From NCBI GenBank assembly GCA_032622095.1, contig CP136062.1:200423828-200487827 (forward strand): DNA of 64,000 nt, given 5' to 3'. A program made the translations under genes and the position numbers. Below, piece after piece: positions 34,440-44,706 of this stretch. The stretch comes from Siphonodentalium dalli. Lineage: Eukaryota > Mollusca > Scaphopoda > Gadilida > Siphonodentaliidae. The stretch's first letter is position 1. Each line of letters begins with the position of its first letter. The notes below the pieces were generated by a model. The model made no database searches. It was not told the DNA's origin and saw only the letters and a list, made by a program, of their open reading frames with translations.

Positions 34440-35067
34440 TATGTAGAGTCCGTGCAGTATTAGTTCTGTGTTTTGAGCTGCATTGACAAGTGTTATTGTA
34501 AATTTATATTTACCATCCATGTGTGTAATACGGCCCATTTTTGAATACGGAAACGTCATTAGCAGTACATCTATATAAACATTCGAGCAATAGAATCTGT
34601 CCAAAGGCGAGCTACCAAAATGATAGCTAAATTCTGGAATCTGTCATATCATAATCGCCTTGTGAAATGTGGCCTCATATTTCTCAGATACAGGCGAAAT
34701 CGGGGGTTTCTACAACATAGACAGATGTGTGTTTTTAAAAGACATACTCCACAAAGGAACACATGAACACAAGCATAAGATGCAAAAGAACATAATTGTC
34801 AAAGATGTGCGAAAATATTTCTTTTCCCAGAGAGTGATTACAAGCTGGAATAGTTTATCATATGACATTGTTACCACTGAATAGGTTCAACAGCTTAAGG
34901 AGCTGTTCAATAACAACTGGTATAACGAGCGGTATATGTACGACTAAACGTCATGGATAACTTTAAAACTGAATTAATTCATTTACGTTATTCTATACAT
35001 GTATGTTATTATTTGAAAGGGGTAAAAGTCATGGCGACTTACTCCCCAAACATTGATGATGATGATG
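34440..35067 (+). pseudogene. LINE 3' fragment (C-terminal RT region and 3' UTR)
   Basis: Visible pieces are VIRPIFEYGNVI (about 34527-34563), IRAIESVQRRATKMI then LSYHNRLVKCGLI (about 34583-34680), and KYFFSQRVITSWNSLSYDIV (about 34813-34875) followed by TAG and QLKELFNNNWYNERYMYD (about 34890-34945). All are typical of the C-terminal part of LINE polymerases, in several frames. The 3' UTR has a hairpin GGGGTAAAAGTC / GACTTACTCCCC (about 35019-35047) and ends in (GAT)n at 35055-35066. The catalytic domains are missing. Confidence 0.75.
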
Positions 35068-35844
35068 TAACACTAATTCCTGTTAGGTGACTGGTCAACT
35101 ACTAATTGAGTCAAACGTTTCGTACCCCAATAAAATACATCATAACGCGAACCAACATCACCTAGTTGACTAACAGCAGCTGATAGAATAACTGGGCGTG
35201 CTTTTTTTTCTTCTTTTTTCTTTTTTTTCGAGACCATATATTAAAGGCCCACTTAATTTTCGACCCCCCCCCCCCCCGAGATAATTTTATATAAAATATA
35301 TGCCATATCATATACCATTTGAAAGAGGAAGCTCCAAAACATTGTATTGTCAACTTATTCGGTGTAATAAACTGTGAACATGTTGTTTTTGTTGAGATTC
35401 TGACTTGGCGTCCTGTGCTCAAGTTTCATTATTTTCAATGGAAGGGTAATAACACTATATCTTAAGATGTAGAGTTATTCCCCCTCCATTGAAAATACAT
35501 TTTAGTTCCAATTCTGTTGCATTCTGGTAGCCATAACTGGGGAAATCTTTCTTCGATTCCAGGTGTTTTCAAATTGTGATGAATTATAGGATATTAATCA
35601 TATTTTATGGCATAGATTGTTATTAAAACCGTCATATCAAGGCACTATAAAAAAAATAATCGATGACTCGAAAATTAAGTGAGCTTTTAAATGATCGATA
35701 AATCACAGAATATTTGACTACCGTAACTTTCAGTGCTATGATATAATCTCCCAACTGCAGACATATTTCAGCAAAAAGTCAAATAAATTCAGATGGATTC
35801 AATATAAATAATGACGAAACATTAAGTTATATAAATATAAGAAA
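35068..35844. other. No gene seen
   Basis: T/C-rich tract at 35202-35230 and a C tract at 35264-35277. An ACTTAATTTTCGA / TCGAAAATTAAGTGAGC pair at about 35250 and about 35669 hints at an inverted-repeat element of about 450 bp (about 35243-35690), inferred. Confidence 0.4.
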
Positions 35845-35960
35845 TGTATGGCTAAGTCGCGCGGCACCATGATCGCAATGAGAGTTGGTCAGGACGACGT
35901 AGGTTCGACTCTAGGTTCGGGTCATCCTGATAATTCACTTCTACAAAATATATTTCGGAG
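35845..35960 (+). repeat. tRNA-derived SINE-like sequence
   Basis: A box-like TGGCTAAGTCG (about 35849) and B box-like GGTTCGACTCT (about 35908) are about 59 bp apart, followed by non-tRNA sequence. No convincing cloverleaf, so called a SINE remnant. Confidence 0.45.
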
Positions 35961-35994
35961 TGAGTGTTAAGCCTTTCCTAATTTTTTGCGAAAA

Positions 35995-36453
35995 CCCTGT
36001 GCCAAGGCATTCTCTTATATATACTAGTCGACAATAGGTCGGCTCGTATATATAAGAGAATGCATTGGCCTAACCAATTTTATTATTATTCTTTGTTATA
36101 ATTGTTAAAAAATGTAAGGAAAAAGATTATACAAAATTGTTAAAGAATGTAAGAAATAATGATAAAAATTGTAAAAGAATGTAAGAAAAAACTAATAAAA
36201 ATTGATAATGAATGTAAGAAAAAAATGGTTAAAGAATGTAAGAAAAATTATAAAATGATAAAATTGTTAAAGAATATAAGAACAAATTGATAAAATTTGT
36301 TAATGAATGTAAGAAAAAATTATAACAAAATGACAAAAATTGTTAAAGAATGTAACAAAAGATGATAAAAATTGTTAAAGAATGTAAGAAAAATTGGTAA
36401 AAATTACATATGGTCGACTCGCATATATAAGAGAATGCATTGGCACAGGGTCT
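35995..36453. mobile_element. MITE with TIRs around a 27-bp minisatellite
   Basis: Ends ACCCTGTGCCAAGGCATTCT (about 35995) and AGAATGCATTGGCACAGGGT (to about 36451) are inverted repeats that continue into TCTTATATAT...GTCGAC. A further internal copy of AAGAGAATGCATTGGC at about 36055 makes the left end a palindrome itself. Between them, about ten units of AAAATTGTTAAAGAATGTAA-like sequence run from about 36090 to 36410. Repeat units carry small indels. No target duplication identified. Confidence 0.75.
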
Positions 36454-36736
36454 TTAATGTTGCGCCAGCGCAGCTCCCGTCGTGAAAGGGTTACCATCAA
36501 CAACAAAAAAGAAATAACGTCATAATCGGAAGCAGGAGCACGAAATGAATTAAAACTGGTGTATACTTGTGAATAAACGTGCTATGCGATTAGACATGTA
36601 TGTGTATATGTCAATTCGCTAAAGGGGGGGGGGTTGTACACAAAATCCGGCCATGTATGGGACCATCTCATATTATACTCAACAGGAAATACCCAATAAA
36701 AGAATTAATATGTATATATTTCTCCAAATATTAACA
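36454..36736. other. 3' flank of the glycosyltransferase gene
   Basis: Contains a G tract at 36625-36634 and a fragment (AAAGGGG...TGTACACAAAATCCGGCC...TATGG, about 36620-36660) alike to about 3378-3415. The 3' UTR of the minus-strand gene should lie here; I see no strong AATAAA on that strand. Confidence 0.35.
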
Positions 36737-38473
36737 TCACATGAGACCCGCTTTCTTCAAGATGAATTGACCGATTTCCGCATATAGTCCCTTAGATTTT
36801 TTCAATGCTTCCAAAGAACCAAATTCTGGTGGGTCTGGATATGTCCAGTGTATAGCGTAGGCTTCTGTTTTCCAGTCGAATTTCAAAACATTCAAATGAC
36901 TATTCTTTTCCAGCCAGTAATCGTCCTTCCATGTTGGGTGACATTTTCCGAAATGGCAAATGACCTGTATATGCGGATCGAGGATAAACTTGTCCGGGTG
37001 ATTTTCGAAAACTTGGTATAGAATTTCCACAGGATTATAAGGGCGGTCTCTCACGAGATAATGCCTGTATTCCTCAATAAAATAACCGAATATAGACGCA
37101 TTCTTTTTACCGAAACCAACGCCGAAATTTAAGCTGGCTGGAGAAAACCTTTGCTTGGGCCAATCAATAGAGGCCCCAAAATCATATGATCTCATCGCCT
37201 TGGTGATCGGTTGCACGAAGCATGCGTCCCAATCTAGATAGAAACCACCATATTTTGACAGAGCGTCGAGTCGGACCAGATCACTAGGATGTGACACGTG
37301 ATAAACGTTATGTCCGAAAAACGCCGTCGGATAATCTCTATATATGAATTTTACCTTTCCAGTTGCCTTGGCTTTGTTCCAATTATCACCCGTTGGTTCT
37401 TGGTCTCCATGGACGTACACTGTGTCTGCCCCCAGAACGTATAGCGAACTAAGCACGCTGAGGTATTTGTAGAACTCGAAACCACGAACACCAAAATTGA
37501 CGTAATGAACAATCATTGGAACAAGCTCCGATTCTCTACTGGAAGTTTTAGCAATTTCTTTCCAACCAAAATTAATCTCACTGCACAGGGTGCTAAAATC
37601 GCTCCCATCAGTTATAATATCTTTTGGAAACAAATCCTTCCCAATTGCAACGCAAATGTGTTCTTTGGCATTAAACTTCCCTTCTTCTGGACACTTCACG
37701 CAGCGAACTTCTCTCCCTTTCTCAGAGTGAGACACTACTATAGAATCTGGTTCACATTGGGATAGATTTTCCCCTCTATCATTCTGCTTTTGTTTGAACT
37801 CCTGGGATATCACTATTGATGTTTCCATATAAATACTTCTAGCCGATTGTAACAGAGATGATATGTATTTATACATGTTGTTTCTTTCGCCGGAACATGA
37901 ATCATTTAATTTGTCGCCCAATGGTTCAGTGTAGAAGTGAGGAATATCCCTAAGAATATCACCGAACTTCGTGTTGTATCCATTTTTGTCCATGGTTGGC
38001 AACGATTTATAATGGAAAACTATTTTCGATGGCTTTAGATACTTGACTACACTCATGACACTCAGGAAGTTCCTAAAAGCGAAAATTCCTCCACACCAAA
38101 CGTAATGGACAACCTGATTTGCCGTCGGGCTAATGTCCGTCTCGGTGCTGATCTCCGGAGAACTGACCCACTGATGAACCGGTATGGATTCAACATACCT
38201 CTGCCTTAAACTCGACTGTGTGGCAGAGTGAACTTCAAAGTTGTAAGTTCCACAAACCGTGGTAGAGTTCAGTGTTTCTTCTTTGACGTTTGTGCGGTAT
38301 ATATTATAGCTGTCACTTGCATATCCGTATATATGCGTCGAGCTGGAAATAAACCCTTGGAATTGGACGTATTTGTATAAATTTGTCATTCCTCCTATTT
38401 CTAGCGTGAAATATATACCCACGATGATAGCGGATGCAGCGCACAGCACCTTGAAAGTCCGTCGAATAGACAT
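36737..38473 (-). CDS. Type II membrane glycosyltransferase with DXD motif (GT32 / Gly_transf_sug-like)
   Basis: A 578-residue protein, probably a Golgi enzyme that transfers a sugar from a nucleotide-sugar donor; acceptor unknown. I chose ATG at 38473 (MSIRRTFKV), because the frame upstream runs into TTGCAG, a likely splice acceptor. A membrane segment follows at residues about 9-25. The catalytic domain shows MIVHYVNFG (about 320), HPSDLVRLDALSKYGGFYLD (395-414) and D414-W415-D416, the donor/metal-binding DXD, then a C-terminal part with IHWTYPDPPEF. Residues about 120-187 (VVHYVWCGG, FLSVMSVVKYL, ...PHFYTEPLG) resemble the start of the same domain but lack the HPSD/DXD half, so the protein looks like a partial domain duplication. 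Two Cys pairs (about 258/261 and neighbours) lie in the linker. Frame is intact in a single exon. Family call is by motif, not by search. Confidence 0.85.
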   Translation of the reverse strand: MSIRRTFKVLCAASAIIVGIYFTLEIGGMTNLYKYVQFQGFISSSTHIYGYASDSYNIYRTNVKEETLNSTTVCGTYNFEVHSATQSSLRQRYVESIPVHQWVSSPEISTETDISPTANQVVHYVWCGGIFAFRNFLSVMSVVKYLKPSKIVFHYKSLPTMDKNGYNTKFGDILRDIPHFYTEPLGDKLNDSCSGERNNMYKYISSLLQSARSIYMETSIVISQEFKQKQNDRGENLSQCEPDSIVVSHSEKGREVRCVKCPEEGKFNAKEHICVAIGKDLFPKDIITDGSDFSTLCSEINFGWKEIAKTSSRESELVPMIVHYVNFGVRGFEFYKYLSVLSSLYVLGADTVYVHGDQEPTGDNWNKAKATGKVKFIYRDYPTAFFGHNVYHVSHPSDLVRLDALSKYGGFYLDWDACFVQPITKAMRSYDFGASIDWPKQRFSPASLNFGVGFGKKNASIFGYFIEEYRHYLVRDRPYNPVEILYQVFENHPDKFILDPHIQVICHFGKCHPTWKDDYWLEKNSHLNVLKFDWKTEAYAIHWTYPDPPEFGSLEALKKSKGLYAEIGQFILKKAGLM

Positions 38474-38489
38474 TACCTGCAATCAGAAT
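38474..38489 (-). promoter_or_regulatory. Probable 3' splice site just upstream of the glycosyltransferase ATG
   Basis: Minus-strand TATTCTGATTGCAG ends four bases before ATG (CAG|GTA-ATG). A pyrimidine-poor but plausible acceptor suggests an intron in the 5' UTR and a promoter further upstream (plus-strand coordinates above 38.5 kb). Confidence 0.5.
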
Positions 38490-40774
38490 ATTAACGAGTT
38501 ATAAATTTAAAGGAACACAAAGCCTCCGTAATGGGTACGTTCAAAATAACATAAATGTAAATGGAAAAATAGATATACTTTGTTCTTATTTCCATTGTCA
38601 ATAATCTTCCAATAATGAGATATCGTATGTTGAAACCATTGTGATGAATACATTATGACTGTTACAGCTACATTGTACATTACTGAAAGTCCAATTTGTC
38701 CAATATAGCACCAAAATTATATCAAAACGTAATGGTAAACATTTGAAAAGGTCAAGCCGTTGAAAAATAATCTGAAAAACAGGTTTAGACTAAAATATTA
38801 TGATGCTGGCGCGATCAGCAATGTTTGTTGACAAATTGCCGTATTTGTAATGTTTACATAACCATAGTTTCAATATTCGAAATATCGTTATTGGAAAATT
38901 ATTTATAGTGAAAATAACAATAAAATCGATTCATTTTCCTACGTTCTTCGTGATGATGATGGATTTGCTGAATTTTCTCACATCTACCCACAGACAGTGG
39001 TGTTAGACATGTCGGGGTTATTCAAATCTATATGATACGAGTTAATCCATGGCCATACTGTTAACACTGAATCAAAATCATTTGAAAAGTCTATAAAGGC
39101 ACGATAGTGTTTGTTTGTTTCCATGTTGTTATGAGAATATAATGTCGCATAAAACAGCAACTCTACGAAATTTCTATTCGAACACTGGGAGAAATATGTC
39201 ATTATTTTATTTTATCGGCGTCACGGCAAGAGTTTTCGCGACAACGGTGTCTATTTCTATCGATGACACTGCGACTGAATATCTGGTCAACTTGGTGACA
39301 TAAAGAAATAACAGAATTACTTTGAAATATTTAATACGCACCATTTTGTTTTGAAATTCGGCAGCGTAAGGGGAAATGCACACCGAGAACGGACGTATAA
39401 ATACCGAGAAGCTGATTTGTACCCAACCGCATTCAAGTGATTACAGAGTGTTCGGGTGCTTAAAATTGCATACTAAACAACTTTTACCTTCTGGTGTATT
39501 TACTGTGTGCCCAATTGTGAAAGTGACTAACAATTTATATGAAACGCTAAACTTGACATTTGATTAATAGCCAACATTAACGTTTTTTTTTCTGATTAAC
39601 CAATTGCACCCTGAAGAGATAATTATGCAAACAAACTAATTTGCAATGAATTAAACACAGGTAATTAGAACTGCGAATTGGTAATTACTATATATGGCAC
39701 GTGAAAACTAGAACCGGTGTGTGGGGTGACTATAGCCCGCCCAATATATTTTGCCGCGTATGCGATGTTGAACAATCCCTGTGGATCAATAAAACTTAAG
39801 AGTCGTGACTAATGGTGCGCGAAAATAGTACTGCGCGAATTTAAATATATGAGTAAGGTTTCACAATAATTATGATATACATACCACGTGCGTGTGCTAG
39901 CTCATCAAAGAAAATAATGTACCCGGCTTCTATATACCCTGCACGCAACCATTACCAATCAAACTAAATGATTACTACCTTGCCTATATCGATTTTGCGT
40001 TATACGATACGCAGACAGAAATAATCACAAGTGGAACTGGTCCTTTTCATGCGACTCATATAATGTTCAGGTTTCAGACCATAAACAAGAGCGCCGTCAC
40101 CGTCCTATGGTTTGTCTCGAATTGCATTTCATAAAGCTTCCATACCAGTTGGAGTTATCAGCCGAAACCCAGTTATTGGAGCCATGATGGGCTTGTGTTA
40201 AAGGGATACTGTACTCAAATAATATAAATATTATTATTATTATCAAATGTTGTTGTTGGTTTCTATAGTCACTAAGTCGTAGAATAGGTAACCAGATTAC
40301 CATTATTTGAAAGAAGTCTGTTGAGTATATGAAGTAATGTTATGGATGGCAGATTAGCCGGAATGCGAAAATACAAAATTGTCGTTGTCGAGTATAATTT
40401 TTGTAGTTTTCAAGCAAATGTATCATATAAATGTTATATTATTTGTATATATACTAGTCACATATATACTCATTTAAGTTATTGTATAGTCACTAGTCAG
40501 TGAGTGCATGGCTTGAGTTTACGCCCCGTATCAATATAATTGTTCACACGATATTGGAAGGGAAGGACTGGAAATATAATGTCGGAGAGAGATACATATT
40601 GATAGTGCCGAAAGAGGGATTCGATTAAGTCAACATTAACTGAAGTTATCACCCGGAAACCAATAAAACCCTAATTTCAAAATCGAAAACGGTCCGTAAC
40701 TCTGGGCGGACGGAACCCAAAATCGAACCTGCCTCTTATTGTATGGGTTTTAACGTGTATACTAATTTTTGATT
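38490..40774. other. Upstream flank of the glycosyltransferase gene, no further gene supported
   Basis: Holds presumably intron/promoter of the gene. A minus-strand frame ending DMSNTTVCG then stop (about 38996-39202) echoes the gene's LNSTTVCG (residues about 68-75), perhaps a fragment of a duplicated relative. A plus-strand 63-residue frame at 39376-39567 has no recognisable features. AT-rich elsewhere, with a TTAAAGGGATACTGTAC block at about 40199 alike to about 3375. Confidence 0.35.
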
Positions 40775-43040
40775 TAAACATATTTTTATTAGTATAATGC
40801 ATAAATAATACATAACAAATAAGGGATTGGAGGACAAGTTCTTTGAAACTTAGATGGACCTCCGCTCCCTACAGATCATACATGAAACATAAATATAACA
40901 ATTTATTTTGGATTTATATCAGGTTTTGGTGGGGCGGGTAGAATATATATATTGTGCATGAGTATATATAAGATATTACATGGGGTGTTAATTATTATAA
41001 ATCAGTGGTGTGGTGGGGTAATAAGTATAATTATACATACCTATGACTTGTATGCCAAGTTGGTGTGTTTGGGGAATGGTAGATAGAAAGGGGTCGTTTG
41101 AGTAAGTAACAGAACAGGATATTGGGGCAGCAAGTACATTTATGGTACAGAGTTCAGATTTTGTGGGTTTACAGGAGCTCATTCGTTGCACGTCGCAAAT
41201 CGTCCGGAAGATGTTATGAATTTTAAAACTGTATCTGTCAAATGCAATTCCCGTTGGCGGTTAAAGTTATATCTCCCTTTAGAAGCGCTTTTTAGCACGC
41301 GACTCCAAAGGATCTCATAACATGTGACAGTTCTATGCGTTGTTGTGAATAAAGGGTGTAATACATGAAAAAATGCTCTCCATCTTCCACAGGTCTTCCA
41401 CAAGTACACATGGGATTATCACCAATGTGATTTTCAAATTTGTCTTGATTTAGATTGCTACACTTGTTTCTAATTCGACAGTGTATGATATTTGTTTGTC
41501 GGTCACCGAGATATACATGAGATGTAATTTTTCTCTTGGGGAGAATTGTTGATTTGAAAGACTCGTAGGATTTTATTTTGATGTCATTTGCCAAGCATTT
41601 CCAAACTTCGATTGTTTTCGGAAAGAAAGATTTATTGAAGGTTTCTAGATGACAAAAGTGGTTCTCAAAATCGTCCGCGTTGCGCAAAAAGTAACGACTC
41701 GTATCACCGACACGTGGTAGAAGAAGATCGGATAAAAATTGGGGGGCTTTACGATTGACAATTTTGTGCATAAGACATAATTTGTGTACATCTCGACGAA
41801 TCTGAAGGGGTTTCCATCCAAGTTCGTTAAGTAAATTGGCGTTCGATGAGGATCTAGTTAGGCCAGATACAACTCGCGCTGCATCGTAATACAGTTTGTT
41901 TAGTGTCGATTTTGTGATGTCAGGGGCAGAGTCCCAGACACAACTGCCATATTCTAGTATGGACAATAAATGTGTTTTGAACAATGTGTCGAGGGTCTTT
42001 CGTGATAACATATACTTTAATTTTCGGAGTTGTGAAAGCACAGTGCAAGCATTTTTGTAGATGTGTTCTATGGCAAGGTCACACTGAAGATCGGATTGCA
42101 GAACTATTCCTAGATGACAGTGATCTTCAACTATTTCGAGTTTGTTGGAACAGAATATGAGGTCTGCACTGCGCGGGAATGTTGATTGGTGGCCCTGAAA
42201 TATTATTGCTTTCGTTTTTGATGAGTTAAGGGAAACCAGCCATTTGCTAGTCCAACTATCAAGTGATTTAAGGTCGTTATTTATATGAACCACCATATCT
42301 TCATAAGATGGTAGTGAATAGAATATATAGGTGCCATCTGCAAATAGGCGAACGTTTGACTTCAGATTGTCTCAAATGTCATTTATAAATATTGAGAACA
42401 AAAAGGGACCAAGAATAAACCCCTGAGGAACCCCAGAGGCGGGTTGTATGGGGTGTGAGTACTCCGATCCAAAAAGCACTCTTTGATATCTATTGCTGAT
42501 ATATAGTCAGTAATCCAGAAGAGTAATTTGCCGTCGACGCCATAACTACGTATTTTATAAATTAGTCCTTTATGCCAAACACGCTCAAACGCTTTAGAGA
42601 TATCACAGAATACACCTACGGATAACATCGACTCACTCCTAGTTTTGCTAAGGTAGTGAATTATTTATAGTAATTGATGAGTAGTGTTGTGTCCAGGGCG
42701 GAATCCGGATTGGTATTTGTACAAAAGGTTGTTCTTCGAAAAATAATCGTACATTTTCTGAAAAACGATCTTTTCAAGAACTTTGCTCACACATGAACGA
42801 AGTGATATTGGCCTGTAATTACATGGGTCTGTTTTCTCGCCTTTCTTGAAGATTGGTATTACGGTAGCAACTTTCCACTGCATTGGGAATATACCTGTTT
42901 CTAAAAGAATGTACAGTGGTAGGGATAGAGTTTTATGGCAGCACTTCAAAATTTTATTACTTATCCCATCTGGACCAGTGGCTTTGTTAGCGTCCAATTC
43001 CTTAAGAATTTGTACTACATCATCCTGTGTAATTTGTCTG
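40775..43040 (-). mobile_element. LINE C, 5' truncated (minus strand)
   Basis: The coding remnant runs 43040 to 41292. The 3' UTR extends to an AATAAA-like ACTAATAAAAATA at about 40780-40793, with a hairpin GGGAGCGGAGG / CCTCCAATCCC at about 40827-40873. At 43031-43040 it is fused to a Helitron-like 5' fragment. Confidence 0.8.
41292..43040 (-). pseudogene. LINE C reverse transcriptase with C-terminal Cys/His motif
   Basis: Motifs in order on minus: VVQILKELDANKATGPDGI (about 43020-42960), NYRPISLRSCVSKVLEKIV (about 42815-42760), YQSGFRPGHNTTHQLL (about 42715-42667), a stop-ridden gap at 42629-42664, VGVFCDISKAFERVWHKGLI (about 42618-42560), GPFLFSIFINDI followed by TGA at about 42375, and LFADGTYIFYS (about 42355-42320). 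The universally conserved second Asp of the ADD box is Gly, so the enzyme is dead even where open. The last 334 residues are uninterrupted (42296-41292) and include LLSILEYGSCVWDSAP and a C-terminal CTCGRPVEDGEHFF. Family: CR1/Jockey-group LINE by appearance, distinct from LINE A. Confidence 0.87.
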
Positions 43041-43382
43041 TTAGCTATGGTCGGGAAAACTGTCGGACGGATTGAGCCCAAACTTCATATCTAAGGGTAA
43101 AATTCCAGATGAAATGTCATCGCATCGCTTCTGAGAACGTCAGAGCACTCATTCTCCAATCCCCCACCACCACAATGGGTAGTTCATGGGTTAATCGCGT
43201 GATAGTTAAAGAGCGTTCGTATCCGCAGTGTCGTTGATAAAGAGCGTATATGTGTCCAGACATGAGCGTGTTGTGTGATTCTGTGTTCGTACTTAGGGGT
43301 TCCTGTGAATGGGGGAGATTTTCATCGGGTCAGTTTTTCCGCCCGAGGTGACCTTCACCTTGAAACGGGTACCCAGAAATGA
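43031..43382 (+). mobile_element. Helitron-like fragment (GTCTGTTAGCTATGG...)
   Basis: Begins GTCTGTTAGCTATGGTCGGG, which is the sequence right after the 5' microsatellite of family B (about 22225-22260: TGTTAGCTATGGCCGGGAAA). It then diverges into GCATCGCTTCTGAGAACGTC... The true TC end is missing at the LINE C junction. ATCAT-free, no gene. Confidence 0.45.
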
Positions 43383-43446
43383 TCTAATATATATTTTGGG
43401 ACTTCTGTCTGTTTGTTTGTCTGTTAGATATGGCCGGGAAAACTAT
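43383..43446 (+). mobile_element. Helitron family B 5' end (solo)
   Basis: TCTAATATATATTTTGGGAC, then (TCTG/TTTG)n, then TTAGATATGGCCGGGAAAAC as at 22190-22262, after which similarity stops. A 5'-end-only fragment. Confidence 0.65.
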
Positions 43447-43709
43447 TTGCTATCAAACTGAAGTACCTAAAATATGTTATAAACATAATATAACTGGAAA
43501 CTTAGAAATCAAAAATCCTATTCAGTCATTGCTAAAAAATAAACGGGACGGATTCATAAAAGACTAATGCAGGCGATTTGCCTGATCATTTATCTGTACA
43601 TAAAAATATAAATCTGCTTGGGGCCGAAATGTCGGGAAGGGGGCCGGTGATGATATTGTAGGTAATTGTTTTGTATGACCTTAATCCAAATAATTGATCA
43701 TCCTTGTCA
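43447..43709. other. No feature seen
   Basis: AT-rich non-coding, flanking the SINE. Confidence 0.35.
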
Positions 43710-43720
43710 CGTTCCGGTGA

Positions 43721-44056
43721 TTGGTTGATTGATTGATTGATCAATTTATTGGGGTTTAATGTCGCTTTCAGCAACTAAGGCCATGTCACGACAGTGCCAG
43801 TTTTAGTGTTGGAGAAAATCCGCACACTTACATGTACGGTTAATCTGACAATTATATGAATGGCTGATAAACTCGTCGACCATGTGCGGCAAACCAACGG
43901 CCTTCGGCGAGTAACTGGCCACCAAGGATGTCGAGTGACGAGTTACAAAGTCCACGATAGAAACATGTGGATTCGAACCCTTATTACCAGCGCTGCATGG
44001 AGGGGGAGACGGCTTGGAGTTGCACCCTTTACCGAATGAGCCACCGAGCCCCCTCG
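43721..44056 (-). mobile_element. Full-length tRNA-derived SINE with 11-bp target duplication
   Basis: On minus: a tRNA-like head with GGTGGCTCATTCGG (A-box region, about 44045-44032) and exact B box GGTTCGAATCC (about 43980-43970), a body, the 3' end GCGACATTAAACCCCAATAA and a (TTGA/TCAA)n tail (43721-43743). CGTTCCGGTGA flanks both sides (43710-43720 and 44057-44067). SINEs of this build borrow the enzymes of a LINE with a similar 3' end; no such LINE end is obvious in this window. Confidence 0.85.
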
Positions 44057-44067
44057 CGTTCCGGTGA

Positions 44068-44706
44068 CCAATGAATGCTCCGTAAATAAATGAAATAATA
44101 ATTATATTCCAAATCTTCAGTTGATGGCGATAGACTGATTGAAGTAATCGAATTTACCGCTTCATAAAGAAAAAAAGGATTAATTGTCGTGGTGTCTTTT
44201 CTTTTCGGTGTAACATTAGCGATTAAGCCAATACATATACGATTAAACGAAATCAAATAATAATAACCGAAATATTTATGACTTACCTTAATTGGAATTT
44301 TAGCCGCTATATATGCACATTAATGTTGTTAGTCCCTTAAACACAAGAACACTCTGATGATCATATAACAAAAGTTGGAACGAATAATAGCTGATCGGGA
44401 AACTCCGTTTTATCCCCTTGAATTTCGTCTGTATTGTTATTCATATTGGCGTGCAGCTACGCACTGTCGAAGAGGTTATTTGCCAAAGTAGATTAGTTCA
44501 TAAAATAAATTGTTCCCATAATTATGGGAAAACAATTGTGATTAAGGTCCAATAGAATCACATTAATTCTGTAATGATTCCTGACCATTGAAGCTCCTCG
44601 TTATAAAGTATTAGCTGCACAGCCTAACGACACATTTGTTAATTAGCGCATTAATTGACACTCCATTCGTCACTCGCGCAGCTTACGTAATCCGACAAAC
44701 GTTGAA
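44068..44706. other. No feature seen
   Basis: AT-rich non-coding DNA; short minus frame 44029-44256 overlaps the SINE end and is not supported. Confidence 0.35.
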
